Of a stretch of DNA of 64,000 nt, positions 24,904 to 34,285 are shown in pieces. A program made the position numbers and the translations under genes. The notes below the pieces were generated by a model. The model was not told the origin of the DNA, did no database searches, and worked only from the letters and a program-made list of their open reading frames with translations. This DNA is from an uncultured Cohaesibacter sp. (GTDB lineage: Bacteria; Pseudomonadota; Alphaproteobacteria; Rhizobiales; Cohaesibacteraceae): contig NZ_OY762905.1 of assembly GCF_963666525.1 (NCBI RefSeq), positions 3,575,501 to 3,639,500 of the forward strand, in the 5' to 3' direction. Position 1 is the stretch's first letter, and each line of letters opens with the position of its first letter.

Positions 24904-25384
24904 TTAAATCCACCATTTATCTTTTTGTTTCAAATGGATAGCAATTTTATTTGGAAAATTCAACTGTAAATGCAGATTTGTTTCCTTGTAAAGGTCATAC
25001 GCATCGTTGCAAAAATTCAAACCCCACAAAAGTCTATGGCGTATGTGATCTCTTTGCCTTGGATTATCGTGTCAGTAAAGTTGCAAGAATTGGCAGGCTA
25101 ATCCCCTCGTTTTAAAAGGGGCTCAGCGATAGAATTTTCGATTTCCAGCATAGTTGGGGGGCGCTAAATTGAACGATGACGCCTCGCTTCTATTGACGCC
25201 AACTTTGTCCGCCCTCCAATCGTCTGCACGCTGGAAATGCTGCGGTTCGTTCGAACAACAGGTATGGGTAAACCTCGTAGAAGCATTTGTCGGCTGGCGA
25301 ACTGCAGCTTTGGGCCGATTCCGTTGAAAAAGGCGTAGATTTTGAGGGGAGATCTGGCGCAGCAGAGAAGCTTCTGATGGCGTT
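24904..25384. other. Non-coding gap, IclR promoter side then decayed IS-associated DNA
   Basis: The first ~100 bp (24904-25000) are AT-rich and should hold the iclR promoter. The rest has no supported gene. The last ~200 bp before the IS1182 remnant are probably the outer part of that decayed element, but I could not define its end. Confidence 0.4.
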
Positions 25385-25885
25385 TCACGCCGGGATCGGA
25401 ATCAGTTTTGCCATCTTGCGCAGGTTCTGGGTTGTTGCTGCGATGTGGAATTCGTCTCTGGCTCCATTTGGTCCTCTGAGGCGTAACCGCTCCAGTTTCA
25501 TGATGCGCTTGAGATGGGCAAACAGCATCTCCACCTTCTTTCGCTGACGCATTGAGATGACATAGTCATCCGTCTGGGCGATATCTCTTGCCATATCGCG
25601 GGCACCCTCGAAGACCGAGCGCATGATCTTGCGGGCTGGTTCTTTGGGGACACAGACCTGTTTCAAAACACAGGCCTCACAGTCATGCTTACTGGCGCGA
25701 TATCTACGCATGCCATCACCATCAATGGCATCTCGCTCTTTCTTGAACGGGCGGCGATATTGATGCAGGGTTTTGCCTCCGGGACAGTAATATACGTCCC
25801 CGTCGCATGATGAGAAATGGCTCGAAATGCCCGAAGCATTCCAGTTCGATCCGTCTTTGCCACTGACAAGAGGCATCCACTCCAT
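25385..25885 (-). pseudogene. IS1182-family transposase, C-terminal remnant
   Basis: About 160 residues of the C-terminal half remain. The features are the Cys-containing linker (YYCPGGKTLHQYRRPF and CEACVLKQVC) and the last catalytic block, RQRKKVEMLFAHLKRIMKL with its Glu. The N-terminal half with the first catalytic residues is missing. The 5' edge joins directly to a 21-bp IS21-type end. It cannot transpose. Confidence 0.82.
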
Positions 25886-26097
25886 TAGTTCTCAGTGACA
25901 TTCAACAGCAGTGGGTAGCAGCTCTCTCCGAAACTGGATGGGAAAAGCGGGCATTCAGACCATTGACCTGCGCCCCAAGCCTCTACCAGTTTAAAGGCTG
26001 ATTGAGCTGCGTATTCGCTTGTTGTGAGGTTATCTAAAGAAGAATGGGGCCTCTCGGTGTTGTAAACGTCCTTCCAGACCTTGATCTTGTGCCGGGC
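25885..26097 (-). pseudogene. IS3-family transposase (OrfB) C-terminal remnant
   Basis: The minus-strand frame from 26097 reads KIKVWKDVYNTERPHSSLDN and continues LTTSEYAAQ, the well-known C-terminal block of IS3-family integrase-type transposases (the YN.xRPHSSL motif). A stop lies just upstream of 26097, and the frame runs out through the IS21-type tip to a stop at 25885. Only ~50 genuine residues remain. Confidence 0.8.
25887..25907 (-). repeat. IS21-type terminal sequence, inverted copy of 10382-10402
   Basis: These 21 bases are the exact reverse complement of 10382-10402, the outermost bases of the left IS21-family remnant. The inner bases differ, so only the tip of the end survives. 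The two tips face outward around a 15.5-kb segment. Confidence 0.75.
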
Positions 26098-26505
26098 CTA
26101 CGCCTATGCGGAAAACGGGTTTAGATCAGGGGCTCTTCCCTGAAGCTGCCATTCAGAAAGCCTCCGAGAGTATCAGAAAAATCTGTCTTCCCCTTTTGCC
26201 GTCTTGGTTAAGCCCTCGCTTTGCATTATCTCGAAACCCCATCATTTCCCGACCTCCGCGAACGGTCTCTCCAACTGGCCTGATCTGGCCGAAGAACGGC
26301 TTATGCCTCGATTGCTTAGGCCGCAATGGTTCGGATTGGCTTTCTTCCCCTGTCGGCAAATCACATTCCTCGCGAAACAACAAAGCCACGCCTCTCCATC
26401 CTCCGCTGTGCTTCGGTCGCAAGGATGCAGCGGCAATCGTCTTCGGCCTTTTGATCGCCATCGAGACCGCATGGTGCGGGATCGGAAACAAAATGGAGAT
26501 TTAAA
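26098..26505. other. Long leader upstream of the DUF736 gene
   Basis: A 400-bp stretch without a convincing gene. It is not IS debris in any way I can recognise and may be the original mobile-element leader of the DUF736 gene. GGAG at 26494 is the ribosome-binding site for that gene. Short complementary stretches around 26283-26325 suggest some secondary structure, but the pairing is weak. Confidence 0.3.
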
Positions 26506-26832
26506 ATGGCTACCATCGGCACCTTCAAGAAGAACGGCACCAACGAATATACTGGCGAAATCGTCACTCTCAGCGTTCAGGCTAAAGGCGTCCGCATCAT
26601 TCCCGACATTCGCGCAACTGGCGAAAACGCTCCCAGCCACCGTGTCCTAGTCGGTCGTGCAGAAATCGGGGCTGCCTGGTCTAAGCGATCCAGCGAAGGC
26701 CGTGACTATCTTGGCCTCAAACTGGATGATCCCAGCTTCACAGCTCCGATCTATGCCAACCTCTTCGATGACGAAGACGGCGAAAGCTACATCCTGATCT
26801 GGTCTCGTCCCAATGGGCACCGTGGCGAATGA
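26506..26832 (+). CDS. DUF736 family protein
   Basis: 108 residues, the typical length. Opens MATIGTFKKNG and has AEIGAAW, the core of DUF736, then LGLKLDDPSF and the C-terminal YANLFDDEDGE. Family members are found on alphaproteobacterial plasmids and ICEs next to conjugation and replication genes; the molecular role is unknown. This marks the right-hand return of the mobile backbone after the inserted cargo. A strong terminator follows. Confidence 0.9.
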   Translation: MATIGTFKKNGTNEYTGEIVTLSVQAKGVRIIPDIRATGENAPSHRVLVGRAEIGAAWSKRSSEGRDYLGLKLDDPSFTAPIYANLFDDEDGESYILIWSRPNGHRGE

Positions 26833-26841
26833 AATCGCAAG

Positions 26842-26863
26842 GGCTCCGGCAACCGCCGGAGCC
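26842..26863. terminator. Bidirectional terminator between DUF736 gene and hipA
   Basis: Perfect 9-bp stem, GGCTCCGGC-AACC-GCCGGAGCC, lying between two convergent genes. The T-rich tail (TTCTTC) is modest on the plus strand. Confidence 0.75.
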
Positions 26864-26867
26864 TTCT

Positions 26868-28124
26868 TCATGCCTTCTCGAGTTGGTCTCTCACGAGCTT
26901 AACGCGCGTGCCAATGATCTTCTTGATGGTCTTAAGGACCGGGTGAAACAGGTCTTCGGCTTGCAATTCGTCGAGCAGAGCATCGGCTTCTTCTTCGATC
27001 CTGTTGGCCATTGTGGCCAACTCAGTGCGGAGCACTCTCTGGGCGGCCTTGGTTTGCGACGTGAGCGCGTACCATTGTTCAAGCGTGATCGTGTCAGCAA
27101 GACCCCGGCCGCCAATCTGCATGGCCAGCTTCTTGGTCAGGCGTGGATAGGCCGCAGTGCAAACCACGTCATAGAGGGGGGCTAGATCCGGTGTGCTGGC
27201 GTGATAGAGCAAAGAGAAATTCTTGGCATGGGCGTCTGCATTGCCAACCATATAATGAAACATCACCATGCGCTGGAACGCGAGCCTGTCAGCGGCAGGG
27301 CGACGCATGTGTTTCTGGATCAAGCCTGCAGACTGTGCAATCCCAGGTCCGCCTTCTTGTTCATATTTGAGTTCGGGCGGCACGCTGAGAGCCTGACAGA
27401 AGTCTTCCTGATGCAGCTTGGCAATGGAGCCGTCGGCTCTTTGAACGCGGTCATAGCGTTCCACCAGAATGAAGTCGGTGTTTCCTGCTGAGGACTTGAG
27501 GACATGCGGCGCCTGGAGCCCGACGCGGTTTGCAAGACGCATGCAGAAGAGTTCATTCTCAACCGTACCGTCCAGCCCTTCAATGAAGGGTTTCAAGATA
27601 TGGGTCGTCGGCTTGCCGGCTTTGGGAAGCGAGATTTGACCGTCCGTCACGCACACCGCCAGCTTGTCCTGCGCACCGGCGAGGGACAGGCGCACACCTT
27701 CCTCACCACCGAGCAAAGGGCGATCCCGCAACAGAGCAAGGATCTGGCCGAGGCGCTTCTCGTCCAGCGGTTCAGTGCCCTGAGAGCTGAAGTCTGGAAG
27801 ATCTGACCCTTGTGGCAAGAGCGAGAGGGCACCAGCGCATTCACCACCGATGATTTCCAGAAGCCCAAAAGCATTTTGCTGCGAGACGCCGAGGGCGGCA
27901 GCGAGCCTTTTGCGCGCGCGCTCATCTGGTAGCAGTCCGGAAAAGAAAGGCCGGGCTACCGCATCAGGGTAGGGGGCTTCTTGTAGGGGCATTGAGACTG
28001 AAAGAGCGGCTCCGTTGGAAGACAGGTAGTCAGGATCATAGAAGAAGCAGAGTTGCCCATCATCCATCTGAATTAAGGAGCCTGCCAAAGTCTCGCGCAA
28101 ATAGACATCAAGAGTGCGGCTCAT
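26868..28124 (-). CDS. hipA: HipA-family toxin kinase
   Basis: 418 residues, full length for HipA (E. coli 440). Motifs: SLAGAQDKLAV (ATP-binding/activation region), ILKPF, and the catalytic GNADAHAKNFSLLY with the kinase Asp and metal Asn. HipA kinases phosphorylate aminoacyl-tRNA synthetases (GltX in E. coli) and induce dormancy; the target here is unknown. Its start overlaps the hipB stop by four bases, so antitoxin is made first. Confidence 0.92.
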   Translation of the reverse strand: MSRTLDVYLRETLAGSLIQMDDGQLCFFYDPDYLSSNGAALSVSMPLQEAPYPDAVARPFFSGLLPDERARKRLAAALGVSQQNAFGLLEIIGGECAGALSLLPQGSDLPDFSSQGTEPLDEKRLGQILALLRDRPLLGGEEGVRLSLAGAQDKLAVCVTDGQISLPKAGKPTTHILKPFIEGLDGTVENELFCMRLANRVGLQAPHVLKSSAGNTDFILVERYDRVQRADGSIAKLHQEDFCQALSVPPELKYEQEGGPGIAQSAGLIQKHMRRPAADRLAFQRMVMFHYMVGNADAHAKNFSLLYHASTPDLAPLYDVVCTAAYPRLTKKLAMQIGGRGLADTITLEQWYALTSQTKAAQRVLRTELATMANRIEEEADALLDELQAEDLFHPVLKTIKKIIGTRVKLVRDQLEKA

Positions 28125-28345
28125 GCGTCATCCTCCCGGTTGTTGACCGTGAAGGTAAGGCCAAGGGTCTGCATGACTGTGAGCGCCAGTCCCACCCGAC
28201 AGCTTTCCTTGCCATGCTCCAGCTCACGCACAAAGCGTACGCCGACACCCGATAGGGCTGCCAGTTGCTCCTGTGTCAGCGCCTGCCGTTTGCGCTCTTC
28301 CCGAATGAGCGCTCCAAGATCTTGAGAACTATCTATGATGGCCAT
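28121..28345 (-). CDS. hipB: HipB-family HTH antitoxin
   Basis: About 74 residues with a Cro/C1-type HTH: LTQEQLAALSGVGVRFVREL. It neutralises HipA and represses the operon. An ATG at 28351 is in frame, but the ribosome-binding site AAGGGA is five bases from the ATG at 28345 and only one from 28351, so the shorter form is chosen. The binding site overlaps operator 1, which fits direct autorepression. Confidence 0.88.
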   Translation of the reverse strand: MAIIDSSQDLGALIREERKRQALTQEQLAALSGVGVRFVRELEHGKESCRVGLALTVMQTLGLTFTVNNREDDA

Positions 28346-28346
28346 G

Positions 28347-28466
28347 ATCATCCCTTTCGGGACGAATTTAGCACAACTCAGTTAAAAATGCACGAAAAAG
28401 ACCCGAACGGGATGAAAGGTGCCATAGGAGTATTGATGTGGCTAAAATCATCCCGAACGGGATGAT
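28347..28466. promoter_or_regulatory. Three evenly spaced hipB operator-like palindromes
   Basis: Three copies of ATCATCCC-NNN-CGGGATGA: at 28347-28365 (spacer TTT), 28397-28416 (left arm degenerate, spacer GAA) and 28447-28466 (perfect ATCATCCCGAACGGGATGAT). Their centres are at 28356, 28406 and 28456, exactly 50 bp apart. The first overlaps the hipB ribosome-binding site. The layout resembles the multi-operator control region of E. coli hipBA. Confidence 0.75.
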
Positions 28467-29099
28467 GCAAGAAAAATGTGATTTGTTCCTATCTCGGGCT
28501 ATCGGATAGAATGGAGAAAGAGGTTCGCATTCCGAATCCATCGTTCGGAAGAAGTTGAGCCGAAATTTTCAGGTTTAGCTGGAAGCGAGCCTAAACTAGC
28601 CTAAGGTCTAGTGCCCAAAACGGTGCCATCCACAGGCATGAAATTTTAGGTTGCAATTTTTTTATATCGAAATTTCAATCAGTTAACACTATGAAAATGA
28701 CATCCGCCTCCGGGCACCATCATTTTTCTAAGCCCTCAAAATCATATCGACAAGCCTCTGGTACTTCAGTGCTGTTGTGGCCGTTTGTGTATGCGGTTCA
28801 AGCGCTTGGCTGTGCATCCACCTGGAAATCAGCCATAGGTGCTGCTGGTGTCCGTTTCGCGGCGGCAGCCTGCTGACCATGCTCATGTCCAAGCGGTTTG
28901 CGGCAAGGGGGACACCTTGTTGGAGCGATCTGGCCGTTGGGGGCGGTATCCAGAATCTGTGTGACTTTCAATAATCGACAAGATTTGGAGAAATAGGCAA
29001 GAACCGCATAGCATTGATCTACCGATCGAGCACATGCCGGCAATATATAGCAGTCAAGACGACATCAGGACTGAACAATGATTGTTGAAAGGACACGTC
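28467..29099. other. Non-coding gap at the probable right edge of the mobile region
   Basis: About 630 bp. The first part is AT-rich; 28690-28930 looks like decayed coding DNA but no family is recognisable. No integrase, tRNA or attachment repeat is seen, so the boundary between mobile and core DNA cannot be placed. The last ~60 bp hold the promoter of the hydrolase gene. Confidence 0.35.
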
Positions 29100-30056
29100 A
29101 TGCAGCTCACTCAGGATTGGGACAAGACCTTCCCGAAAAGCGACAAGGTCGATCATCGCAAAGTTACCTTCTCCAACCGCTATGGCATCACGCTGGCGGG
29201 CGATCTTTACACCCCGAAGGCTGGAACGGCTCCGTTTGCCGCCCTTGCTGTCAGCGGCCCGTTCGGCGCCGTGAAGGAGCAATCCTCCGGCCTCTATGCC
29301 CAGAACATGGCCGAACGCGGCTTTGTCACGCTGGCCTTTGATCCCTCCTTCACTGGCGAAAGCAGCGGCGCACCGCGCAACGTTGCCTCTCCCGATATCA
29401 ACACCGAAGATTTCAGCGCTGCGGTCGATTTCCTTGGCCTGCTGGACACGGTTGATCGCGAAAAGATAGGCATCATCGGCATTTGCGGCTTTGGCGGCAT
29501 GGCGCTCAATGCTGCTGCCGTTGACAAGCGCGTCAAGGCTGTCGTCGCGAGCACGATGTATGACATGACCCGTGTCATGTCCAAGGGCTACTTCGACAGC
29601 ACCACTGCGGAAGAACGCGCACAGGCGCTGGAACAGCTGAGCCGTCAGCGTTGGGACGATGCCAGGAATGGTGCCCCCGCCTATGGCCCGGTTTCCCTTG
29701 AACTCACCGGTGGTGAGCCGGAGTTCGTGGTCCAGTATGCCGACTATTACAAGTCAAAGGACCGTGGCTTCCATCCTCGTGCGATCAACTCGAACGCATC
29801 TTGGACGGTGACGACCCCGCTTTCTTTCATGAACATGCCGATACTGAGCTACATTAACGAGATCTCCCCTCGTCCGATGCTGCTGATCCACGGTGAAAAG
29901 GCCCATTCGCGCTACTTCAGCGAAACAGCCTATGAAGCCGCTGCCGAGCCCAAGGAACTCGTAATCGTGGAGGGGGCTACCCATACCGATCTCTATGATC
30001 AGATGGACAAGATCCCCTTTGACAAGATCACCGGTTTCTTCCAGAACAATCTGTAA
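29100..30056 (+). CDS. Alpha/beta hydrolase (YcjY/dienelactone-hydrolase-like)
   Basis: 318 residues. An N-terminal KVTFSNRYGITLAGDLYTP strand pair is typical of the YcjY-type hydrolases. The nucleophile elbow position reads IGICGFGGMA, with Cys where many relatives have Ser. His comes late in VEGATHTDLYD and Asp in the LLIHGEKAHS region. Start at 29100 has GAAAGGA seven bases upstream; a TTG 18 bases earlier is not favoured. An AraC regulator follows in the same direction, 56 bp downstream, suggesting local control. Substrate unknown. Confidence 0.8.
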   Translation: MQLTQDWDKTFPKSDKVDHRKVTFSNRYGITLAGDLYTPKAGTAPFAALAVSGPFGAVKEQSSGLYAQNMAERGFVTLAFDPSFTGESSGAPRNVASPDINTEDFSAAVDFLGLLDTVDREKIGIIGICGFGGMALNAAAVDKRVKAVVASTMYDMTRVMSKGYFDSTTAEERAQALEQLSRQRWDDARNGAPAYGPVSLELTGGEPEFVVQYADYYKSKDRGFHPRAINSNASWTVTTPLSFMNMPILSYINEISPRPMLLIHGEKAHSRYFSETAYEAAAEPKELVIVEGATHTDLYDQMDKIPFDKITGFFQNNL

Positions 30057-30112
30057 GGCGCTTTCGGGAGCCGCTTTCGGGCGGCTTCCGATGACAACCG
30101 GAGGATGGACCG

Positions 30113-31030
30113 ATGACCGATCAGCCTGTACAAGACCTTGGTTCTCTGCACCGCTCGCTCGCCCGCATCATTGATCGCTGGACGGTCGATGCCGAGAATG
30201 TCGCCACGCCGATTCCCGGCCTCAGTTTCTTCCGCCGCCCCAAACCGACCGAGCCCGACATCTGCCTTGTCGAACCGGCGCTGCTGATCGTCGTGCAAGG
30301 GGCCAAGCAGATGCTGGTGGGCGGTGAGCCCTATCGCTACGATCCGTCAAGCTTTCTCATCACTTCGCTCGAAATTCCCGGCTCCACCCAGATTATCGAG
30401 GCAAGTCCGGAGACGCCCTGTCTTGGCCTAACACTCAATCTCGACCTTCGTCTGCTGGCGGAAATGGTCGCTCAGAACATGATCGCACCCGCGCAGCGCA
30501 CGACGGAACGCAGCAGCATCGCGGTCGGGACACTGACCGCACAGATCCTGTCCCCTGCCGAGCGACTGGTCGCGCTTCTCGATGAGCCGGATGCAATCCC
30601 CGTGCTCGCTCCGCTGATCCGGCAGGAAATCCACTATCGGCTGCTGACGAGTGATCAGGGCATGCGTCTGTGGTCCTTTGCCGCTTCCGGCAGCCCCAAC
30701 CACCGCATCATGGCGATCCTCAACTGGATGAAGCTCAACTATGCCACGCCGATGCGTGTCGATGATCTTGCGTCCCGCGCCCAGATGAGTGGTTCTGCCT
30801 TCCATCAGCACTTCCGTGACCTCACAACGATGAGCCCACTGCAGTATCAGAAATGGATCCGGTTGAACGAAGCCCGCCAGTTGATGCTGAATGATCGCCT
30901 CGATGCCGCCAGCGCATCCTTCAGGGTGGGATATGAAAGCCCCTCGCAGTTCAGTCGCGAATATGCCCGCCTGTTCGGCATGTCTCCCAAACGGGATATC
31001 GACCAGCTCCGGGAAAGAGCCGCCGTCTAG
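30113..31030 (+). CDS. AraC-family transcriptional regulator (AraC_N type)
   Basis: 305 residues. The N-terminal cupin-like domain (about 30-180) contains CLVEPALLIVVQGAKQMLVG, the AraC_N hallmark. The C-terminal double HTH (about 205-300) has RVDDLASRAQMSGSAFHQHF and VGYESPSQFSREYARLFG. Start has CCGGAGGA nine bases upstream. It lies directly downstream of the hydrolase gene, whose promoter it may control. Confidence 0.88.
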   Translation: MTDQPVQDLGSLHRSLARIIDRWTVDAENVATPIPGLSFFRRPKPTEPDICLVEPALLIVVQGAKQMLVGGEPYRYDPSSFLITSLEIPGSTQIIEASPETPCLGLTLNLDLRLLAEMVAQNMIAPAQRTTERSSIAVGTLTAQILSPAERLVALLDEPDAIPVLAPLIRQEIHYRLLTSDQGMRLWSFAASGSPNHRIMAILNWMKLNYATPMRVDDLASRAQMSGSAFHQHFRDLTTMSPLQYQKWIRLNEARQLMLNDRLDAASASFRVGYESPSQFSREYARLFGMSPKRDIDQLRERAAV

Positions 31031-31059
31031 CGCAATCGTGCATCCGGAAGGATCTCGCC

Positions 31060-31407
31060 TTATGCTTCGCCTAGGATTTCCACCGGTTCGGCCCACTGGA
31101 TGAGGACCACGCATCCGTTTTCAGACCAGACATCATGCGCCGTCCCTTCCGGGTTGCAGATGAGCGAGCCCACCTCGTAGCAACCGTTTTCATCGCTTTG
31201 CGATCCCTCGACCACAATGATTGTCTCCAGTCCACTGTGCCGGTGGCGAGGGACGCGGGCACCCGCTTCGTAGCGCAGGAAGGCCCAGACAGGGCCGCTG
31301 TCCTGCCGCCACAGATAATGCACCTGAACGCCATCGCGGAAAGGTTCAAACGGCAATTCGTTCCAGCCGCCTTGCAGGAGGCCGTCAAAGGCACGCTGTT
31401 CAGGCAT
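31060..31407 (-). CDS. Cupin-domain protein (ChrR-like) at the end of the biuret-type operon
   Basis: 115 residues, a single cupin barrel. Metal ligands: HRH in PRHRHSG with Glu in LETIIVVEG, and His in GTAHDVW. It starts eight bases inside the end of the upstream isochorismatase gene, so it is the last gene of this operon and convergent with the AraC gene. The start at 31407 avoids a longer overlap. No DNA-binding or zinc-binding anti-sigma part is present. Role unknown; it may be a small-molecule binding or enzymatic cupin for the pathway. Confidence 0.75.
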   Translation of the reverse strand: MPEQRAFDGLLQGGWNELPFEPFRDGVQVHYLWRQDSGPVWAFLRYEAGARVPRHRHSGLETIIVVEGSQSDENGCYEVGSLICNPEGTAHDVWSENGCVVLIQWAEPVEILGEA

Positions 31408-32080
31408 GAATGGCCTCCAGAATGGTGTCGGTTTCACAGGCCCAGCCGACGATCCCGCCCTGGGCAACGATCATCTCGATGGCAGCATCCTTGAAATGCT
31501 GGAAATAGCTCTCAGTGGCATCGGTCGCCAACAGGCAGTCATAGCCGCGGTCGTTGGCCTCGCGCATGGTGGTCTGGACACAGACCTCGGTAGTGACACC
31601 GGCAAACACCAGTTGTCTGAGGCCCAGCTGTTGCAGAAGCGGGCCAAAATCGGTGTGGTAGAAGGCACCCTTGCCGGGCTTGTCGATTACCGCTTCTCCG
31701 GCTATGGGCAGAAGGGCGGGCACGATTTCCGTTCCTGGTTCGCCCGCCACGAGAAGGCGTCCCATTGGACCTTCCTCGCCGATGCGCAAGGACGGGTTGC
31801 CCCGGTCGCGCTTGGCCGGCGGCAGGTCTGACAGGTCCGGCCTGTGGCATTCGCGCGTGTGGATCACCGGCAGCCCGGCGGCGCGAAAACCCTCTATCAG
31901 GCGGGAAACGGTCGGAACGATTGCTCTGAGGCGCGAGACATCGTTGCCAAGCGAGGCACCAAAGCCGCCATCTTCGAGAAAGTCGCGTTGCATGTCGATG
32001 ACCACAAGGCCGATGCTGTCCCTCGAGAAGGGGAAGGCGAAGGGGCGGGCGTCGATGTATCTGATGTCGTTGTCGGTCAT
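31400..32080 (-). CDS. Isochorismatase-family cysteine hydrolase (second paralogue)
   Basis: 226 residues. Catalytic triad is intact: Asp29 in VVIDMQRDF, Lys134 in [10 protein letters not shown] and Cys167 in TTEVCVQTT. It is clearly related to the biuret-hydrolase-like protein 1.5 kb away but diverges in the substrate-facing segments. A related amide such as triuret or a carbamoylated product is a candidate substrate; this is inference. Start chosen at ATG 32080; a TTG at 32086 overlapping the previous stop is also possible. Confidence 0.8.
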   Translation of the reverse strand: MTDNDIRYIDARPFAFPFSRDSIGLVVIDMQRDFLEDGGFGASLGNDVSRLRAIVPTVSRLIEGFRAAGLPVIHTRECHRPDLSDLPPAKRDRGNPSLRIGEEGPMGRLLVAGEPGTEIVPALLPIAGEAVIDKPGKGAFYHTDFGPLLQQLGLRQLVFAGVTTEVCVQTTMREANDRGYDCLLATDATESYFQHFKDAAIEMIVAQGGIVGWACETDTILEAIHA

Positions 32081-32082
32081 GT

Positions 32083-33591
32083 TCAAGCGTGCCCTGCCAT
32101 GAAGTGTCCGAGCGCCTTGGGGTCGGCGTCCGCAACAGGGGTTTCAAAGGCGATCCGGCCTTCACTGATCACGGCAACGCGATCGGAGAGTTCCAGGATC
32201 TCGTCAAGATCCTCGCTGATCAGCAGCACGGCGGCGCCCTTGTTGCGGGCCTCCATGATGCGGTCGCGGATGGCGCGAGCTGCGGAGAAGTCAAGCCCGA
32301 AGCACGGGTTGGAAACAATCAGCAAGGTGACATCGCCGCTCAGTTCACGGGCAAGTGCTGCCCTTTGCACGTTGCCGCCGGAAAGATCCCGGATCGGCGC
32401 GCGGGGGCCTTGCGTCCGGATGTCGAAATCGTCGATGAGCGCGTTGGCGCGCTGCATGATACCCTTGCGATCGAGAAACAGGCGGCGATCCTCGTCAAAG
32501 CTTCTGAGCGCCAGATTGTCGGCAACGCTCATGTGCGGGGCCGAGGCGTTGAGCAGGGGCTCTTCGGGCAGATAGCGAACCTTGTGCTGGCGCGCCTCGC
32601 TTCGGGTGGCATGGTAGGCGGTGCCTTCCACCCGGATGGAGCCCGAAAGAAGACTGCGCTGGCCGGTCAGCATTTCCATCAGCTCGACCTGACCGTTGCC
32701 GGAAATGCCAGCCAGCCCGACAATCTCGCCGGAACGGACACCAAGGGCATCGATGGAAATTTCCTTGGTGCCGCTACGATCAACCGCCTTGGCGTGATCA
32801 AGGGAAAGGACGGTCCGGCCAGTGTCTCCGGACCGGGCGAGCGGTGTTGCCATTTCGGCCTGGCCCATCATCATCGCGGCCATGTCGTCGTTGGAAAGAT
32901 CGGCGACGCGACCGGTTCCGACACGCTTGCCACGCCTCAGGACGGTTACGCTGTCGGCAAACGCGCGCACCTCGCGGAACTTGTGAGTGATCATCAGAAC
33001 CGTCAGATCCCCGGCCTTGGTCATCTTGTGGACATGGCCGAGCACCTCGTCGGCTTCCGATGGCGTCAACACCGAGGTCGGCTCGTCAAGAATGAGAAAA
33101 TGGTTGCCCAGATAGAGCTGCTTGAGGATCTCCAGCTTCTGTTTCTCACCGGCTGCCAGGCTGTGTACCGGCCGGTTGAGAGGCACCGAGAAGGGCATCG
33201 AGGCCATGAAGCTGTCGAGCCGTTGCCGCTCCTTGCGCCAGTCGATCACGGCAGGCGTGTCCGCCCGGGCAATGACCAGATTTTCCGCCGCCGTCAGCGA
33301 GGGAACCAGAGTGAAATGCTGATAGACCATGCCAAGGCCGAGGTCGTAGGCGTCCTTGGGGTCGTCGATCTCCACTTCCTTGTCATTGACCGTCATCTGC
33401 CCGTCGGTCGCCTTGTAGAAGCCCATCATGCATTTGACAAGCGTCGACTTGCCAGCACCATTTTCGCCGAGGAGGGCATGAAACGAGCCAGCCTCGACCT
33501 TGATGCTGACCGCATCAAGCGCCGTGAATTCGCCAAAGCGCATGGTCATGTCGATGGTTTCGACCGAAGGGGCCTTGCGACGATCACTCAT
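32083..33591 (-). CDS. ABC transporter ATP-binding protein with two NBDs (BMP/nucleoside-type)
   Basis: 502 residues with tandem ATPase domains. The first has Walker [10 protein letters not shown], signature-like [12 protein letters not shown] and Walker [11 protein letters not shown]. The second is degenerate, with [10 protein letters not shown] in place of Walker A and signature [11 protein letters not shown], as in sugar/nucleoside-type importers (RbsA, NupO). Start at 33591 overlaps the stop of the upstream hydrolase (ATGA). It energises the two permeases upstream in the operon. Confidence 0.9.
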   Translation of the reverse strand: MSDRRKAPSVETIDMTMRFGEFTALDAVSIKVEAGSFHALLGENGAGKSTLVKCMMGFYKATDGQMTVNDKEVEIDDPKDAYDLGLGMVYQHFTLVPSLTAAENLVIARADTPAVIDWRKERQRLDSFMASMPFSVPLNRPVHSLAAGEKQKLEILKQLYLGNHFLILDEPTSVLTPSEADEVLGHVHKMTKAGDLTVLMITHKFREVRAFADSVTVLRRGKRVGTGRVADLSNDDMAAMMMGQAEMATPLARSGDTGRTVLSLDHAKAVDRSGTKEISIDALGVRSGEIVGLAGISGNGQVELMEMLTGQRSLLSGSIRVEGTAYHATRSEARQHKVRYLPEEPLLNASAPHMSVADNLALRSFDEDRRLFLDRKGIMQRANALIDDFDIRTQGPRAPIRDLSGGNVQRAALARELSGDVTLLIVSNPCFGLDFSAARAIRDRIMEARNKGAAVLLISEDLDEILELSDRVAVISEGRIAFETPVADADPKALGHFMAGHA

Positions 33592-34268
33592 TCGGGCAAC
33601 CCCGCAATGAGGGAGGCACTGTCGGAAATGGCGCCGAACACGCCACCCTGCATCTTGACCATGTTGATGGCCGCGTCGTGGTTGCCCTTGTCGGTCGCGC
33701 CGCAGCAGTCTTCCAGCAGGACGCATTCAAAGCCGCGATCGTTGGCCTCACGCATGGTGGTATGCACACAGACGTCGGTGGTGATACCGGTAAGAATGAT
33801 GTTCTCGATGCCTCTGAGGCGCAGGATCAGTTCCAGGTCGGTGGCACAGAAACTGCCCTTGCCGGGCTTGTCGATGATCACTTCGTCGGGCAGGGGGGCC
33901 AGTTCGTCGATGATCTCCCAGCCCGGTTCACCACGAACCAGAATCTTGCCGCAAGGGCCGGGATCGCCGATGCCTGCGCCGATCTGCTGCGAGCGCCAGC
34001 GCTTGTTGGCGGGCAGATCAGAAAGGTCGGGGCGATGGCCCTCGCGGGTATGCATGATGGTGTAACCCTTGGCTCGCATGGCCGCGAGTACAGCCTTGAT
34101 CGGCTCGATGGGCGCGCGGGTCAGCGACAGGTCGTAGCCCATCTTGTCGACATAGCCGCCCTTGCCGCAGAAATCGGTCTGCATGTCGATGACGATGAGC
34201 GCGGTGTTGTCCGGGCGCAGATCGCCGTTATAGGGCCACGCGTAGGGAGAAGAAGCGATGGTTGCCAT
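33588..34268 (-). CDS. biuH: Biuret amidohydrolase-like protein (isochorismatase family)
   Basis: 226 residues. Asp28 (VIDMQTDF), Lys134 ([10 protein letters not shown]) and Cys167 (TTDVCVHTT) form the catalytic triad; with an 8-residue shorter N-terminus these match the triad positions I recall for rhizobial BiuH (36/142/175). The overall sequence also looks like BiuH from memory. BiuH hydrolyses biuret to allophanate and ammonia. The nearby allophanate hydrolase gene completes the pathway. Start at 34268 has AGAAGGA nine bases upstream; a longer frame runs into the formamidase gene. Confidence 0.82.
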   Translation of the reverse strand: MATIASSPYAWPYNGDLRPDNTALIVIDMQTDFCGKGGYVDKMGYDLSLTRAPIEPIKAVLAAMRAKGYTIMHTREGHRPDLSDLPANKRWRSQQIGAGIGDPGPCGKILVRGEPGWEIIDELAPLPDEVIIDKPGKGSFCATDLELILRLRGIENIILTGITTDVCVHTTMREANDRGFECVLLEDCCGATDKGNHDAAINMVKMQGGVFGAISDSASLIAGLPE

Positions 34269-34285
34269 GATTATTGATCCTTCTC

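Noticed and set aside
25164-25388. A 74-codon minus-strand frame left of the IS1182 remnant
   Set aside because: The residues look like translated IS-flanking non-coding DNA; no family or start signal.
10374-25915. Target duplication flanking the two IS21-type tips
   Set aside because: The bases outside 10382 and 25907 do not match over 4-8 bp, so one-step transposition of the 15.5-kb unit cannot be claimed.
28691-28974. Short open frames in the gap after hipB
   Set aside because: Several overlapping frames on both strands, none with a binding site or recognisable product.
32089-34065. A 658-codon open frame on the plus strand
   Set aside because: It lies opposite the ABC ATPase and BiuH-like genes, which have clear families and motifs. 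The plus-strand translation is low-complexity and unlike any family. It is a codon-bias shadow.
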